Source: Dromiciops gliroides (lineage: Eukaryota > Chordata > Mammalia > Microbiotheria > Microbiotheriidae). From it: a DNA stretch of 64,000 nucleotides. The position numbers and the translations under genes were made by a program. Under the pieces are notes generated by a model. That model did not search any database. It had not been told where the DNA came from and worked only from the letters and a program-made list of their open reading frames with translations. Numbering within the stretch: position 1 is the first letter of the stretch; each line of letters opens with the position of its first letter. Of this stretch, positions 1 to 10,126 are shown piece after piece. The stretch spans positions 481,992,669-482,056,668 of the forward strand of contig NC_057862.1 of assembly GCF_019393635.1 (NCBI RefSeq). The letters run 5' to 3'.

Positions 1-780
1 TTCATAGCTCAAGCTCATAACTCAGTACTTTGCATATAGTAAATACTTAACAAATGTCTGTTGACTGAATGACTGACAAGACTCCAACCTACAAATAAGT
101 CTCTTAAATTTTTATTCCTAATAAATTTATAAATTTTATTGGGGAATTCAATTGACCATAATTCTTCTAATCACCCCCACACACATACATACATACTATA
201 TATTAGAATTTTACTATGTAACATAAACTCCAACAATTCTGTACTTTTTAAAGATGTTTTGTAAAATCAATTATCCTTCAGAGAAAGTGTAAGTGCTGAC
301 AAAGGGTTATTTAACATAATTAATTTTAAATGTAGGTATGATAATAGTTTTCTCATATATTCTTGAATTCTATAGTGCATGATACTTGTACTTTAGTGAA
401 GGGCAACATCTTGGTGGTTTGGAATAATCAAGTTGCAGATCTTTCTTCCTCATTTTTCTTGTAAAGACTCAGTGGCACTGGGAATACAGAATCTCCCTCC
501 CCTTCTGTCTCTCACCCCTGAAAAAAAATGCTTGCCCTCAAGGAACTTAAATTATAGGAAGAAGAAAAAAATGGTTGCAAATTAATGAACACAAATACAT
601 AAACATAGATGTATTCACATATAACCATTATTTAGTACTCACTATGTACTTGCCAACTAGGTTATCACCTGAGCAAGAAAGAATAAATGCAGAATTCTCT
701 CTGACTTATTCTCAGTACCACAAGAAATCCTACAACACATTTTTCCTTTTGTTGCAGAAATAATATGGACATTGTTCTGT
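1..780. other. AT-rich non-coding sequence
   Basis: No gene, splice-bounded exon or clear young repeat is visible. A short stretch near 525-560 reads like the 'ccctcaaggaactta' core of an old therian interspersed repeat. The short ORF at 575-763 has no recognisable protein character. Confidence 0.5.
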
Positions 781-784
781 TATG

Positions 785-1000
785 TATCACTTACCTAATC
801 GATAACCTCCATTGACTAGTTATTACTTCTAGGATAGATAAAATACAAAATCCTTTATTGGCAGTTAAAGGCCTTCACAATCTAGCCTCTTCCTAACTTT
901 CTAGTCTTCTTACACTTTATTCCCCACCATGCACATTACAGATTTAAAGATACTCAGTGCTCCCAGGCAAACACTCATTTGTTAAACTGCATAGCTTAGA
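785..1000 (+). repeat. L2-like LINE fragment
   Basis: The stretch around 'ttaaaggccttcacaatctagcc' followed by 'ccaccatgcac' follows the order of the L2 LINE 3' half as I remember it. It is strongly diverged and has no tail or target duplication, as expected of an ancient copy. Confidence 0.5.
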
Positions 1001-2760
1001 ATACTAAGGGATCAGAATGTTGAGGTTATGTTCCTACTAGTCCAATGGTAACTGACTGGTTTCAATGGCTGAGCCATTCTAATTCACTGTAGATCACTTT
1101 TAATAACTATTTGAGCCAGAAAGAGCAAAAAACCATGGATGTACAACCATCCAGTGAGACTCTAGAAAATTTACCAGGTACATGACACATCAGTGATCTC
1201 AGGTATGATACCCAAAGATGGAGCTGTGTCTAACAAGATGTTTCTTCATCCTTATTTCTTTGAATTCAAATACACTGGTATTAGTGGGGACCATTATAGA
1301 GGTGGGGGTGGAGAAGGCAATTGGATTTAGTAACTACTCATTCATTCAATTAGTCAAATCTTAGTAGTCTACAAAAAGTAGTATTTTAGTGTGAAAGAAA
1401 TAAAGAAAGAGAAAGAGAAAGAGAATTAACTGTGCATCACGAAATATGGCCTCTAGTCCTGACACTATCAATAGATGTGTGACATTGGGCATGTCTTTTC
1501 ACATCTCCAAATGTCAGTTTACTCGATTTAAAACTAAATAAAAAGTTAGAATAAAGAATATATATTTGCCCCTTTTGACTCTTAAATTGCAATGATTCTT
1601 TAAATTTTTGCTTCAGTAAGACCTGATTTTCCTCCACTTAATCATTCTTTTCTTCCTCCTCATCCCTCTTCTTCTTCTTCTTTATTTTTTCTTAGAGGGC
1701 ATATAAGCCATCATGAAGTCAGAAGGCACAGTAGAGAAAAAAATTCTCCTAAAGCTATGTCAATTTATTTATCTATCTCATGGTATAACTAAAACTAAAT
1801 TAATCTATGGGTAGTTATAGATGTCTGATTGGTTTTACATATTTATATTTTGTTAGACAAGAATTTATTGATTAATTTTTATAAAATGTTCTACAAAGCA
1901 CTTTCTGAATCATTCTCTTTCCGAGGGGAATTTTAAAGAGCAAAATAGGAAACATGCCAAGTTAAAAGCAAATACCAAAGGAGAATATTTCTTTAAAGGA
2001 AAAAAGGCTGCACACTAAGTGTACTAACCTGTTTTCAAACTACCTCTGAATTCATCCTGAGAAAACAAAAATAAAAAGTAGAGTGTCTGGAAGTTTTGAC
2101 TGCTAAAGTTCTGTGAGCTAAAATTTTGCCAGAATATTCTAATTTTTGTAAGAGTGTGCCTTATTCCTACTAAATGAATTACATGTGATGAGAACAAAAA
2201 TAAGAAAAACCTTAGACTTTTCTTAAATTATACAATTACTGTGAGAAATAAGTGATCTTATCAGTTTGCTCACTCTCTCTCTAATTTATATTACTATGTT
2301 AAAGATGCTACTAAATATTTAGTCATCTAAGGGCCATTCCTTAATCTCAAATAATTCTGTTTCTCATTGACTGGCCAATAATAGGTGTCAACCAGGCTGC
2401 TGTATGGCTCAGGACAGGCATAAAGAGCAATTGTTTCTATTTTTGTCAGAAAACCTAAGGGTCTTTACCCCACCCCTACCTATCTATCTATCTATCTGTC
2501 ATCTATCTATGTGTCTGTCTGCTTAATTAATTAATTCATTCATTTGTTCCTTTGCTCCTTGGTTCCTGTGTTCATACATTTGTTCATTATTTTTTTTGTT
2601 TACTTATTTATTCATTCATTTGTTTCTTTGTTTTGTTAACTTATTATTTTATTTGTCTATTTATTTGCTTTTCAAATATGTAAAAGAGGCCTTTCTTTGC
2701 TGCATTTCTTACCTAGACAATCACTGAATGGGTGTTGCCTCCTGCAAACTGAGACCTGTG
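1001..2760. other. Non-coding interval with simple repeats
   Basis: No gene is seen. It holds an AAAGAG-rich stretch (about 1397-1425), a CTTCTT/TCCTCC pyrimidine patch (about 1645-1690), an (ATCT)n run (about 2480-2510), and a degenerate TTCATT/ATTTATTTG tetranucleotide-like tract (about 2525-2670). Confidence 0.5.
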
Positions 2761-2764
2761 AAAG

Positions 2765-2997
2765 GCATTAGCTTAAAAGGCCAAGGTCTCCCACTACATC
2801 CCTGGCCATCTCCAATCATTCTCATATATATTTTGCCACTGGACCCAGGTGAGTCTGGAGGAAAGAGTGAGGTTGGTAACTTTGCACAATCCTGCCTCAT
2901 TTAAATCCAATTCACTGGAAGTCATGACATCACTTGATGTCATGGTCCTCTTTGAGAAGGAAGGACAACCAACAATAGCAACAACAATTTGTTGTAA
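2765..2997 (+). repeat. Marsupial interspersed repeat, unnamed family
   Basis: The segment runs from 'aaaggccaaggtctcccac' to 'agaaggaaggacaacc' and ends in a CAACAATAGCAACAAC tail. I remember this order of phrases as a dispersed marsupial SINE-like element with a CAA-type tail. Only one copy is visible here, so the repeat nature rests on memory. The opposing ORFs at 2794-3111 and 2849-3079 lie in or overlap this repeat and are not taken as genes. Confidence 0.45.
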
Positions 2998-3054
2998 CTT
3001 TACTTGTTTAGACCAATATTCATTGTGGATTAATTGTGTAAACAAAAGAAGTTT

Positions 3055-3430
3055 AAGGATCATAAAATCAGAGATTTGAAAAATGTAAGGAATTTCAATG
3101 GCCAAGTCCATCTTATAAATCTACAGTTTTAATCAAATAAATTTACAGTTTTAATACCATTTGAATAGTTGTCTGGCCTTTGCTAAAGACCTTCAAGGAT
3201 GGCAGGAACCACACAGCACCACTTGAGGCAGTCAAGTGGATTTTTGTGTAGCTCTAAATGTTAGGAAGATCTTCCTTCCATCATCTACATAAACCTTTCC
3301 ACAATGTCCATACAGCTCTCATGATCCTCCCCTCTAGAGTCCAACAGAAGAAGCCTAATTTCTCCCCAACATGACAGCCCTTCAAATGCTTGAAGATAGC
3401 TATCATTTTTTGGAGTTTTCTTTAATCTTA
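3055..3430 (-). repeat. L3/CR1-like LINE relic
   Basis: Read on the plus strand it shows the usual reverse-complement order of an L3/CR1 3' end: a 'cataaaatcagagatttga' start, then 'ggaagatcttccttcc', 'tctagagtccaacagaag', and a closing 'cccttcaaatgcttgaaga'. Diverged and without target duplication. Confidence 0.55.
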
Positions 3431-4815
3431 TCGCCCTCTTCCTTTAAAAGACCTTAAGAGGCCAAAAACAAGAAATAAAGTGTTAAAAACCAAACATCTG
3501 AAAGTGAAATAAGCATATATGAAAACAATTTAAACACTTAATTTTCAAATATAGAAAAATGTAGTAGTCTAGAGTGCATTAACATTTTTAAAAAGAATTC
3601 CCTATTTCTAGTATATTCACTTTTTAATATATTTATTGACAACCTAGTGGATTTTAAAATAAATTTACCTATGGAGAGAAAAGTGGTGCATAAGAAAAAA
3701 TAATATTTCATGAAAGTACTTAATTCAACTCACTAGCCTGCTGAGGGAGGTTTGCCTAAAAGTACACAAGCTCTCCTAGCCATGATATGTACAGGTACAA
3801 ATAAAGACAAGCATTTGTTCTTATTTTGTTCTAAACAAGTTCTCCTAGTAAGCCTGAAATGGAAGCTTTGTTCAATCAGTAGAACCCCTTGGATACCTGA
3901 ACCTTGGTTACCTTTCTTGAACCCAGATGAATATGCTATTTTTAGACTACATGATCAAGACTGACTTTGAATTTGACTTTGGCCTTACCCGGTCTCATCT
4001 CAGTTCCACCTGCATTGGACACCATTCCCCTTTTACAGGCTATCCCCATTAGTCTTTTAAGTAGGCCTATGGCACCACAACAAACATAAGAAACACCATG
4101 CCAAATCAGAAAAGCTAAATATAATTACCCATAACTTGAGGCACCTAGTGTAATAATGTCATGATGACATTTTTTCTTTATTAAAACTTTATCTGTCTGA
4201 TCCCATGCCTGACTACTCTAGGAAAGCTTAAAATTGGAAAGTCTTGTTCATTGTTAAATTGGTGGCATCATACAAAGCATTAAGATGAAGATGCCTGGTG
4301 ATAGTTATACCATCAGACATTTTTCAGAGATCAGCTACCTATATTAAATACTCAAATATTTATATTCAATGTTAAATATTTAAAGACAACAAGCAGAAAG
4401 GCCTGCAAGACCCAGAGAGCTTATAATGGAATTTCTATAACTGTTACATGGTGATAGACACAGCTGACAGGGTCTTTAGACTTACAATTTGTTTTTCATC
4501 AGTACTAGTACTGAGTTCTATCTACCCACATTATAGCATAGGCCAGGTAAAAGGCCTGGGTTCAAGTTCTAAATGGCTATTCTACTTAATCTCTCTGCAG
4601 GAATTTCTTTTATTTGCAAAATTAATTGGTTGGATTAGTTGATAAATGACAACAACTTGCATTTTTATAGCACCTACTATGTCCCAGGGGCTTAAAACTA
4701 CAATATTACTTTTGTGACACCTTGTATATATCATATTAGGTACATTCTTGTATGAAAATCTTAAATGAAGATATTGGTATACATATATGTATGTATAATA
4801 CATGTACATATATAC
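3431..4815. other. Non-coding sequence, no repeat family assigned
   Basis: AT-rich. The only hint of a repeat is a MIR-like 'tttttatagcacctactatg' near 4662-4681. The ORFs at 3752-3964, 4448-4642 and 4582-4809 lack recognisable domains. Confidence 0.45.
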
Positions 4816-4825
4816 ACATACATAT

Positions 4826-4980
4826 ATACTTTCTCTTTTTTGTTTGTTTTTTGGCAGGGCAATGAGGGTTAAGTGACTTGCCCAGGTTCACACAGCTAGT
4901 TAAGTGTCAAGTATTTGAGGCTGGATTTGAACTCATGTCCTCCTGAATCCAAGGTCCACTGCGCCATCTAGCTGCCCCAA
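4826..4980 (-). mobile_element. tRNA-derived SINE, CCCTCATTGCC tail type
   Basis: Reverse-strand copy with a T-rich left end (its A tail) and 'gctgcccc' at its head. It is flanked by the direct repeat ACATACATAT at 4816-4825 and 4981-4990. The duplication is partly simple-sequence, so the boundary is less certain than for other copies. Confidence 0.8.
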
Positions 4981-4990
4981 ACATACATAT

Positions 4991-6520
4991 GAACATTCAC
5001 ACATAAGTCCATACATATGCAGCAAAGTAAATTATAGTGGGAGTTGAAATGTATGGTTATTGAGGTCCCTACCCACTCAAAAAGGTCTCTTATTCTGTGA
5101 TGCTGAGCTAGAACTACCTACCTGGATAAGCCAAATTTGTCTTTGACATTTTCTTTTCCTTTTACTCTATGCTTTGCCATATTCAGTCAAATGATTTTTT
5201 TTTTCTGTTCCTTTCTTGCATTGCAACCTTCTCCCTCTCCTCCAAAATCATTCTTTCTCTGCAAAACCCACTAGGATAACAGGCACCATGTAAATAATTG
5301 ATGTCCCAATGGAAATGTTGTATGAATGACATTTAAGAGGACTATCCATTCAAAATGCTGATCTGAAAACTTTGAAAAGTATTATGCCTTCAGGGTTCTT
5401 GATTATCTCAAGCTATAATGCTACACACTTATAATGAGGAAGTGGTACATTTAAGATCTGGAAAAGATTTATTTTCACAAAAATAACATCAGGAAGAATT
5501 GTCGGCTGTTGAAGTATCCTTTAGAAAAGGGGAGGGGGAAGTCCTCCTCACTCTTTTTGCTATTATATTGTTTGAGAAGTTGCTGTAAATCTTCACCTTG
5601 GCTACCAGCCGATTTTATTTTACTATAGCTATCATTGCCTTTACTAGGGAATGCTTTATGGGCATTTTAGCCCTCAGCCCTTTTGCTAAGCGCTTCTACT
5701 GATACCCCGGGATCAATCATGCATTTTAACCAGTTTATTCTGTGCTTTCAAACCATGACGGGAACCATCATTCTGGGTTTTTTTCCACTTTTTTCCCTCT
5801 TGGCAATCCCATCTGGATGAAAAAAGTCTTCATTGTAATCACATTTTAGGGCAACTAGCTCCTATTTTATAATAATTAAATTTTCTTTGAAAACAGTAAT
5901 GAAGTAATCCCTCTTCCTCCCCTCCCTCCTCGCAGGGGCAGTTTTGATAGCATGGGACAAGGGGCAGGGGGAATTACATGCCTACCACCTGCAAAAAAAA
6001 GGTTGATAAAAGATTTTTTTAAACAAGTGCTTTCTTGGAAACATGTTCTCCAAATTGGCATTAAAATTGGTGGCACAAATGATCCTTTCTATTTGCTGAG
6101 GGATTAATATAACAATTATTACTCATAAAATTCAAAGAGTTTTTTTTTTCCAGATTTAAGCATTCTTAAATCTATTTTACCCGGATCACCATGAGCTTAA
6201 CTTCCACTAGGAGAGAGACAGAGAGAGTCAGAAACAGAGACAGAGAGACAGAGAGGAGGGACAGAGAGTCAGAGACAGAAACAGAAAGACACACAGAGAG
6301 AGTCTGTACTCTATTTTTCTCCTTCCTTTATAATGAAACAAACAGACACCTTCCCTTTCATCCTGGCAATTGAAATCATATCTATGATGTCCTAAGTGAA
6401 CAGTATGAATATACTGAAGAAATTAGAATCAAATATAAACCTTTAAAAGTCCAAAAAAGGTGGTTGTGAGAAAAAGACAACTACCCCCACCACCCTGACA
6501 GCATTTGAATAATACAGTTT
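4991..6520. other. Repeat-poor non-coding sequence
   Basis: About 5460-6120 contains no repeat I recognise and has a mixed, non-degenerate texture. 6205-6300 is a GAGACA-rich purine simple repeat. No gene is supported; 5876-6076 and 6191-6373 are chance ORFs, the latter reading through the simple repeat. Confidence 0.45.
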
Positions 6521-6521
6521 A

Positions 6522-6667
6522 GGGACAGCTAAGTGGTGCAGTGGATAGAGCACCAGCCCTGGAGTCAGGAGGGGCTGAGTTCAAATATGACACAGACATT
6601 TAACACTTACTAGCTATGTGACCCTGGGAAAATCACTTAACCCCAATTGCCTCACCAAAAAAAAAAA
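6522..6667 (+). mobile_element. tRNA-derived SINE, CCCCAATTGCC tail type
   Basis: Forward copy from 'gggacagctaagtggtgc' through the B-box-like 'gagttcaaat' to 'ccccaattgcctcacc' and poly(A). No convincing target duplication was found. Confidence 0.85.
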
Positions 6668-6857
6668 TACTCTTTGGTCAAATAGTTTAATACTATTTCT
6701 CAAAATAGATTCACAGAACATAGAGGACTCTATACTTACAGATTCACCTAGAGACTTGTGTAGTCTATAACCTCACATATACCAGCCTCTGTTAGAGATA
6801 GAGAGAGGGGGAGGTTTCTGAAATTTAATGCTTGCAAAGCACTTTTCATACATTCTT

Positions 6858-6988
6858 TTTTTTTTTTAGTGAGGCAATTGGGGTTAAGGGACTTGCCCAG
6901 GGTCACACAGCTAGTAAGTGTTAAGTGTCTGAGGCTGGATTTGAACTCAGGGCCAGTGCTCTATCCACTGCGCCATCTAGCTGCCCCT
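6858..6988 (-). mobile_element. tRNA-derived SINE, first of a stacked pair
   Basis: Reverse copy beginning with poly(T) and 'agtgaggcaattggggtta' and ending 'gctgcccc'. It is bounded by CATACATTCTT at 6847-6857 and 6989-6999. Tail type is CCCCAATTGCCTCAC. Confidence 0.9.
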
Positions 6989-6999
6989 CATACATTCTT

Positions 7000-7186
7000 T
7001 TTTTGTTTGTTTGTTTTGTTTTGTTTTGTTTTGTTTTGTTTTGTTTGTGGGGCAATGAGGGTTAAGTTACTTGCCCAGGGTCACACAGCTAGTAAGTGTA
7101 AAGTGTCTGAGTCCGGATTTGAACTCAGGTACTCCTGAATCCAGGGCCAGTGCTTTATCCACTGCGCCATCTAGCTGCCCCCCCCC
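7000..7186 (-). mobile_element. tRNA-derived SINE, second of a stacked pair
   Basis: Reverse copy whose A tail has become a (TTTTG)n run at about 7001-7047, followed by 'gggcaatgagggttaag'. It is bounded by CATACATTCTT at 6989-6999 and 7187-7197, the same target sequence as its left neighbour. Tail type is CCCTCATTGCC. Confidence 0.9.
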
Positions 7187-7619
7187 CATACATTCTTCAT
7201 CTGACCTTCATGACAACCCTGTGAGGTGACTGCTATAGTCATTATTATTATACAGAAGAGGAATCATAAGCTAAGAAAAGTTAAATGGTTTCCTGAGGAC
7301 CATATAAATAGTAACTGAGGCAGAATTTAAACTTTCATCTTCCTAACTAGAAGTTCACTATTTTATACACCATATGTCACTGCCTAGTCTTCTATTTTTT
7401 TTTATTTTTGTGAGGGTTACTACTCCTTGATATCTCTGGTGCCCACGCTTCTTGGATACCAAGTCATAAAGCCAAATAAAATGCGTTTGTTCAGTCTCCA
7501 TCCTAATTGATTTCTCCTCAGAAACTGACATCCCCTCTTCTGGAATTCTATGTCCTTACTCAGACTTAATGAACTTGCTTTTTATTGATTTTGCTATTTT
7601 CTATATGACTGACCTTTTC

Positions 7620-7772
7620 TTTTCTTTATTTTTTCTTTTTCTGGGGGGGGAGGGGCAATGAGGGTCAAGTGACTTGCTCAGGGTCACATAGGTGTCTGAG
7701 GCTGGTTTTGAACTCAAGTCCTCCTGAATCCAGGGCCAGTGCTTTATCCACTGCACCACCTAGCTGCCCCCA
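7620..7772 (-). mobile_element. tRNA-derived SINE, CCCTCATTGCC tail type
   Basis: Reverse copy from a T-rich tail with a G8 run to 'tagctgcccc'. Flanked by ATGACTGACCTTTTC (7605-7619) and ATGACTGATCTTTTC (7773-7787), a 14/15 match. A short internal deletion removes the 'cagctagtaag' region. Confidence 0.9.
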
Positions 7773-8329
7773 ATGACTGATCTTTTCAAAAGGCCTTTCC
7801 TGGATCATTATTTATATCATATCCCTGAAATTGTAATGTTGCAAAGTTCTGCCCTGGTTTTTCTTTTCTTCCTGTACCTTTTTTTAAGTAGTCTCAGTTT
7901 CCTTGAGTAAAATTATCATCTCTTTGCAAATTATTCTCAAATTTATATATTCAACCTTACTTCCTCTCCTGAGTAGCAGTCCCCCAGTCCCCCATCTTCA
8001 GTTGCTTATTGGTTATCTCTGACTTCATGAACTAATATCTAACATTCACCATTTCAAGCTTACCTTGAGCATTTTCCAGTTGTTTGTGGTCTCTGATTAC
8101 ATTGTATTACATTATCTGCATACATATTGTTTGATCTCCAGTAGAACAGACAGTTTCTGGTTGGGAAACAGGTCGAGTTTTGTTTTTGTTTTTGTCCTTG
8201 TATGTTCAGTATCTTGTTTTTTGTTGTTTTTTTTCTTCTTTTTCTTTCAACTGGACCTGTGATTTTATTGGTATTGAGAACACTCTGGAGAAGAAACTGC
8301 ATTCACCAATGCAGAACATCATCATCTAC

Positions 8330-8680
8330 CTGACAATTTATAGTCTTACAAAACTTCATAGGTCATTGAGAGGTTAAAAAGTGACTTTTACAAGGCCCCA
8401 CGAACATTATGTGGTAAAAGTAAGTCTTGTAATGCCGAAATGTGTCTAATGTGATTTTACATATATAGCCAATATCATGTTGTTTTATGTCTTGGGGAAA
8501 GGGGAGGGAAGGTAGGGAGAAAATTGGAAATAAAAATCTTATGAAAACAAAAAGTGTTGAAAACTATTTTTACATGTAACTGGAAAATAATAATAAAATG
8601 ATTAAATTAAAAAAATAATTAAGTAAAAAAAATAATAAAGGTAAGTTTTGAACCTAGCTCTTCCTGATTTGAGATCTCTA
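8330..8680 (-). repeat. MIR-like relic hosting an L1 tail
   Basis: 'gagaggttaaaaagtgac' and 'aaggccccacgaac' upstream of 8431, and 'gaacctagctcttcctgatt' downstream of 8634, are the successive parts of a MIR CORE region read in reverse. It was split by the L1 3' fragment and then met a SINE at its right edge. Confidence 0.55.
8431..8634 (+). mobile_element. L1 3'UTR fragment, 5'-truncated
   Basis: Matches the 3'UTR of the full-length L1 in this window: 'aatgccgaaatgtgtctaatg', a G/A-rich stretch near 8495-8520, then 'gttgaaaactatttttacatgtaac' phrases and an A-rich tail. Flanked by TAAAAGTAAGTCTTG (about 8414-8428) and TAAAGGTAAGTTTTG (about 8636-8650), 13/15 identical. A very short L1 insertion. 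Confidence 0.8.
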
Positions 8681-8684
8681 CTGT

Positions 8685-8888
8685 CTTCTTCTTCTTCTTC
8701 TTCTTCTTCTTCTTCTTCTTCTTCTTCTTCTTCTTCTTCTTCTTCTTCTTCTTCCAGGGCAATGAGGGTTAAGTGACTTGCCCAGGGTCACAGAGCTAGT
8801 AAGTGTAAAGTGTCTGAGGCTGGATTTGAACTCAGGTCCTCCTGAATCCAGGGCAGGTGTTTTATCCACTACACCACCTAGCTGTCCC
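8685..8888 (-). mobile_element. tRNA-derived SINE with (CTT)n tail
   Basis: Reverse SINE whose A tail (left side) has turned into about 23-25 CTT units (8685-8755). Flanked by CTCTACTGT at 8676-8684 and 8889-8897. The poly-arginine ORF reported across it is simply this microsatellite read in one frame. Confidence 0.9.
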
Positions 8889-8897
8889 CTCTACTGT

Positions 8898-10112
8898 TAT
8901 ATTCTAATGCTCCTCATCTGGCATACCATATATATTTAATTAATGAATAAATGAAAAATGAAAAAAATAGCTATGCCAGGTGATCAAAATTAATTAGTTA
9001 AATTAAAAAAAAAACTAGTAGATTCCAAACTTACTTTTGCTTATTGGCTGCCTGCCTAAATGCCTTCCTAATAACAGTTTTATAGTATACTAGCATTTCC
9101 ATTGATAGAGACTGAGGTTCTAATATTACTGCTTCCACCCATAGGGCAGTGACAACTCTCCTCATGCTATGTGAACCTTTTCCTCCTTAACTGGGTATCC
9201 TTTTCATTCTCCTTATATAGTAGCTTGTGATCTTTACCCCAGGCATGAAAACTCCTAGTTATAGCTCTTTTCACAGGGATCTAGTCCCTCAGGAGATCAG
9301 CCTGGACACTGCAACATAGCATGGCAGTGATGTATCTGCACAAGAGTTGTAAATATCCCTCCATCCATGCAAAGCCCCAGGAGATGTATGTCAAGGTGTA
9401 CCTCTTCAGCTTTATAAAAGTATGCTCTTTTCTGGGAAAGACAAGAGTTCCAGCTAACCATAGCCATTTTTCATACTCTGATAAGCCTGCCTGTGGCTTG
9501 AGGTCAGGAAATACAGGACCTTCCTGACAACCTTTTCAAGATGTGATATTAAAAAAAAATTAACTGTAGGAAAGCAATTGAAAGGAGAAGAGAAATTACA
9601 AGAAAAGGGGGAGGGAGGGAAGAAGATAAGACTTGAGAGGAACTGTTAACAATGGCTTGCTTTATTTGTCCTGAGGAAAAAGCTATAACCCAAAACTACA
9701 GGATGATGTAATGGATAGAGTGTTGCACTTGCCATCAGTAAGACAAGTTCAAATCCTGCCTCAGATCCATATTTACTAGAGGGATAATATAGCAGATAAT
9801 TATAGCATTCCATTGTGCATACCTATAGTTTGCAATTCATTACTGTTTATACTCACCCTTATTTATTTGTGTCACCCTCAGTTTCTTTAACCAATCCTTT
9901 CAGTGATTCAGATCTTTCAAAGCTTATTTCTTGAGGATTAGCGAGGTCAAGTGACTGGTTCACATTCCCATAGTAAATATGGAACTGAATTTATATTAGA
10001 GGGCATTTCTTTATAAAGAGAATATAAATTCAGTTCTAGATAATAGTTATATAGGAATGCCTAAAATTATTTTTATATTAAAATGTAACTATTAATCAGA
10101 AGATATTTAAAA
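8898..10112. other. Non-coding sequence, no family assigned
   Basis: Around 9100-9530 the base composition is more balanced, and a 68-codon ORF (9321-9527) is present, but no protein family is recognisable. 9700-9770 resembles a degraded tRNA-SINE head ('ggatagagtgttgcacttg'). The rest is AT-rich. Confidence 0.4.
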
Positions 10113-10126
10113 GTGTTTAATTATTC

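Larger units (their letters stand above)
6800..7390 (-). repeat. MIR-like relic split by two SINEs
   Basis: The halves '...cttgcaaagcacttttcatacattc' (before 6858) and 'ttcatctgaccttcatgacaaccctgtgaggtgac...' (after 7198) together follow the reverse-complement order of a MIR/THER CORE-SINE. The two SINEs at 6858-6988 and 7000-7186 were inserted between them. Confidence 0.6.

Noticed and set aside
6522..6600. tRNA gene
   Set aside because: The A/B-box-like words belong to a SINE head; there is no full tRNA cloverleaf and many near-identical copies exist.
8678..8869. Poly-arginine ORF on the reverse strand
   Set aside because: It is the (CTT)n tail of a SINE read in one frame.
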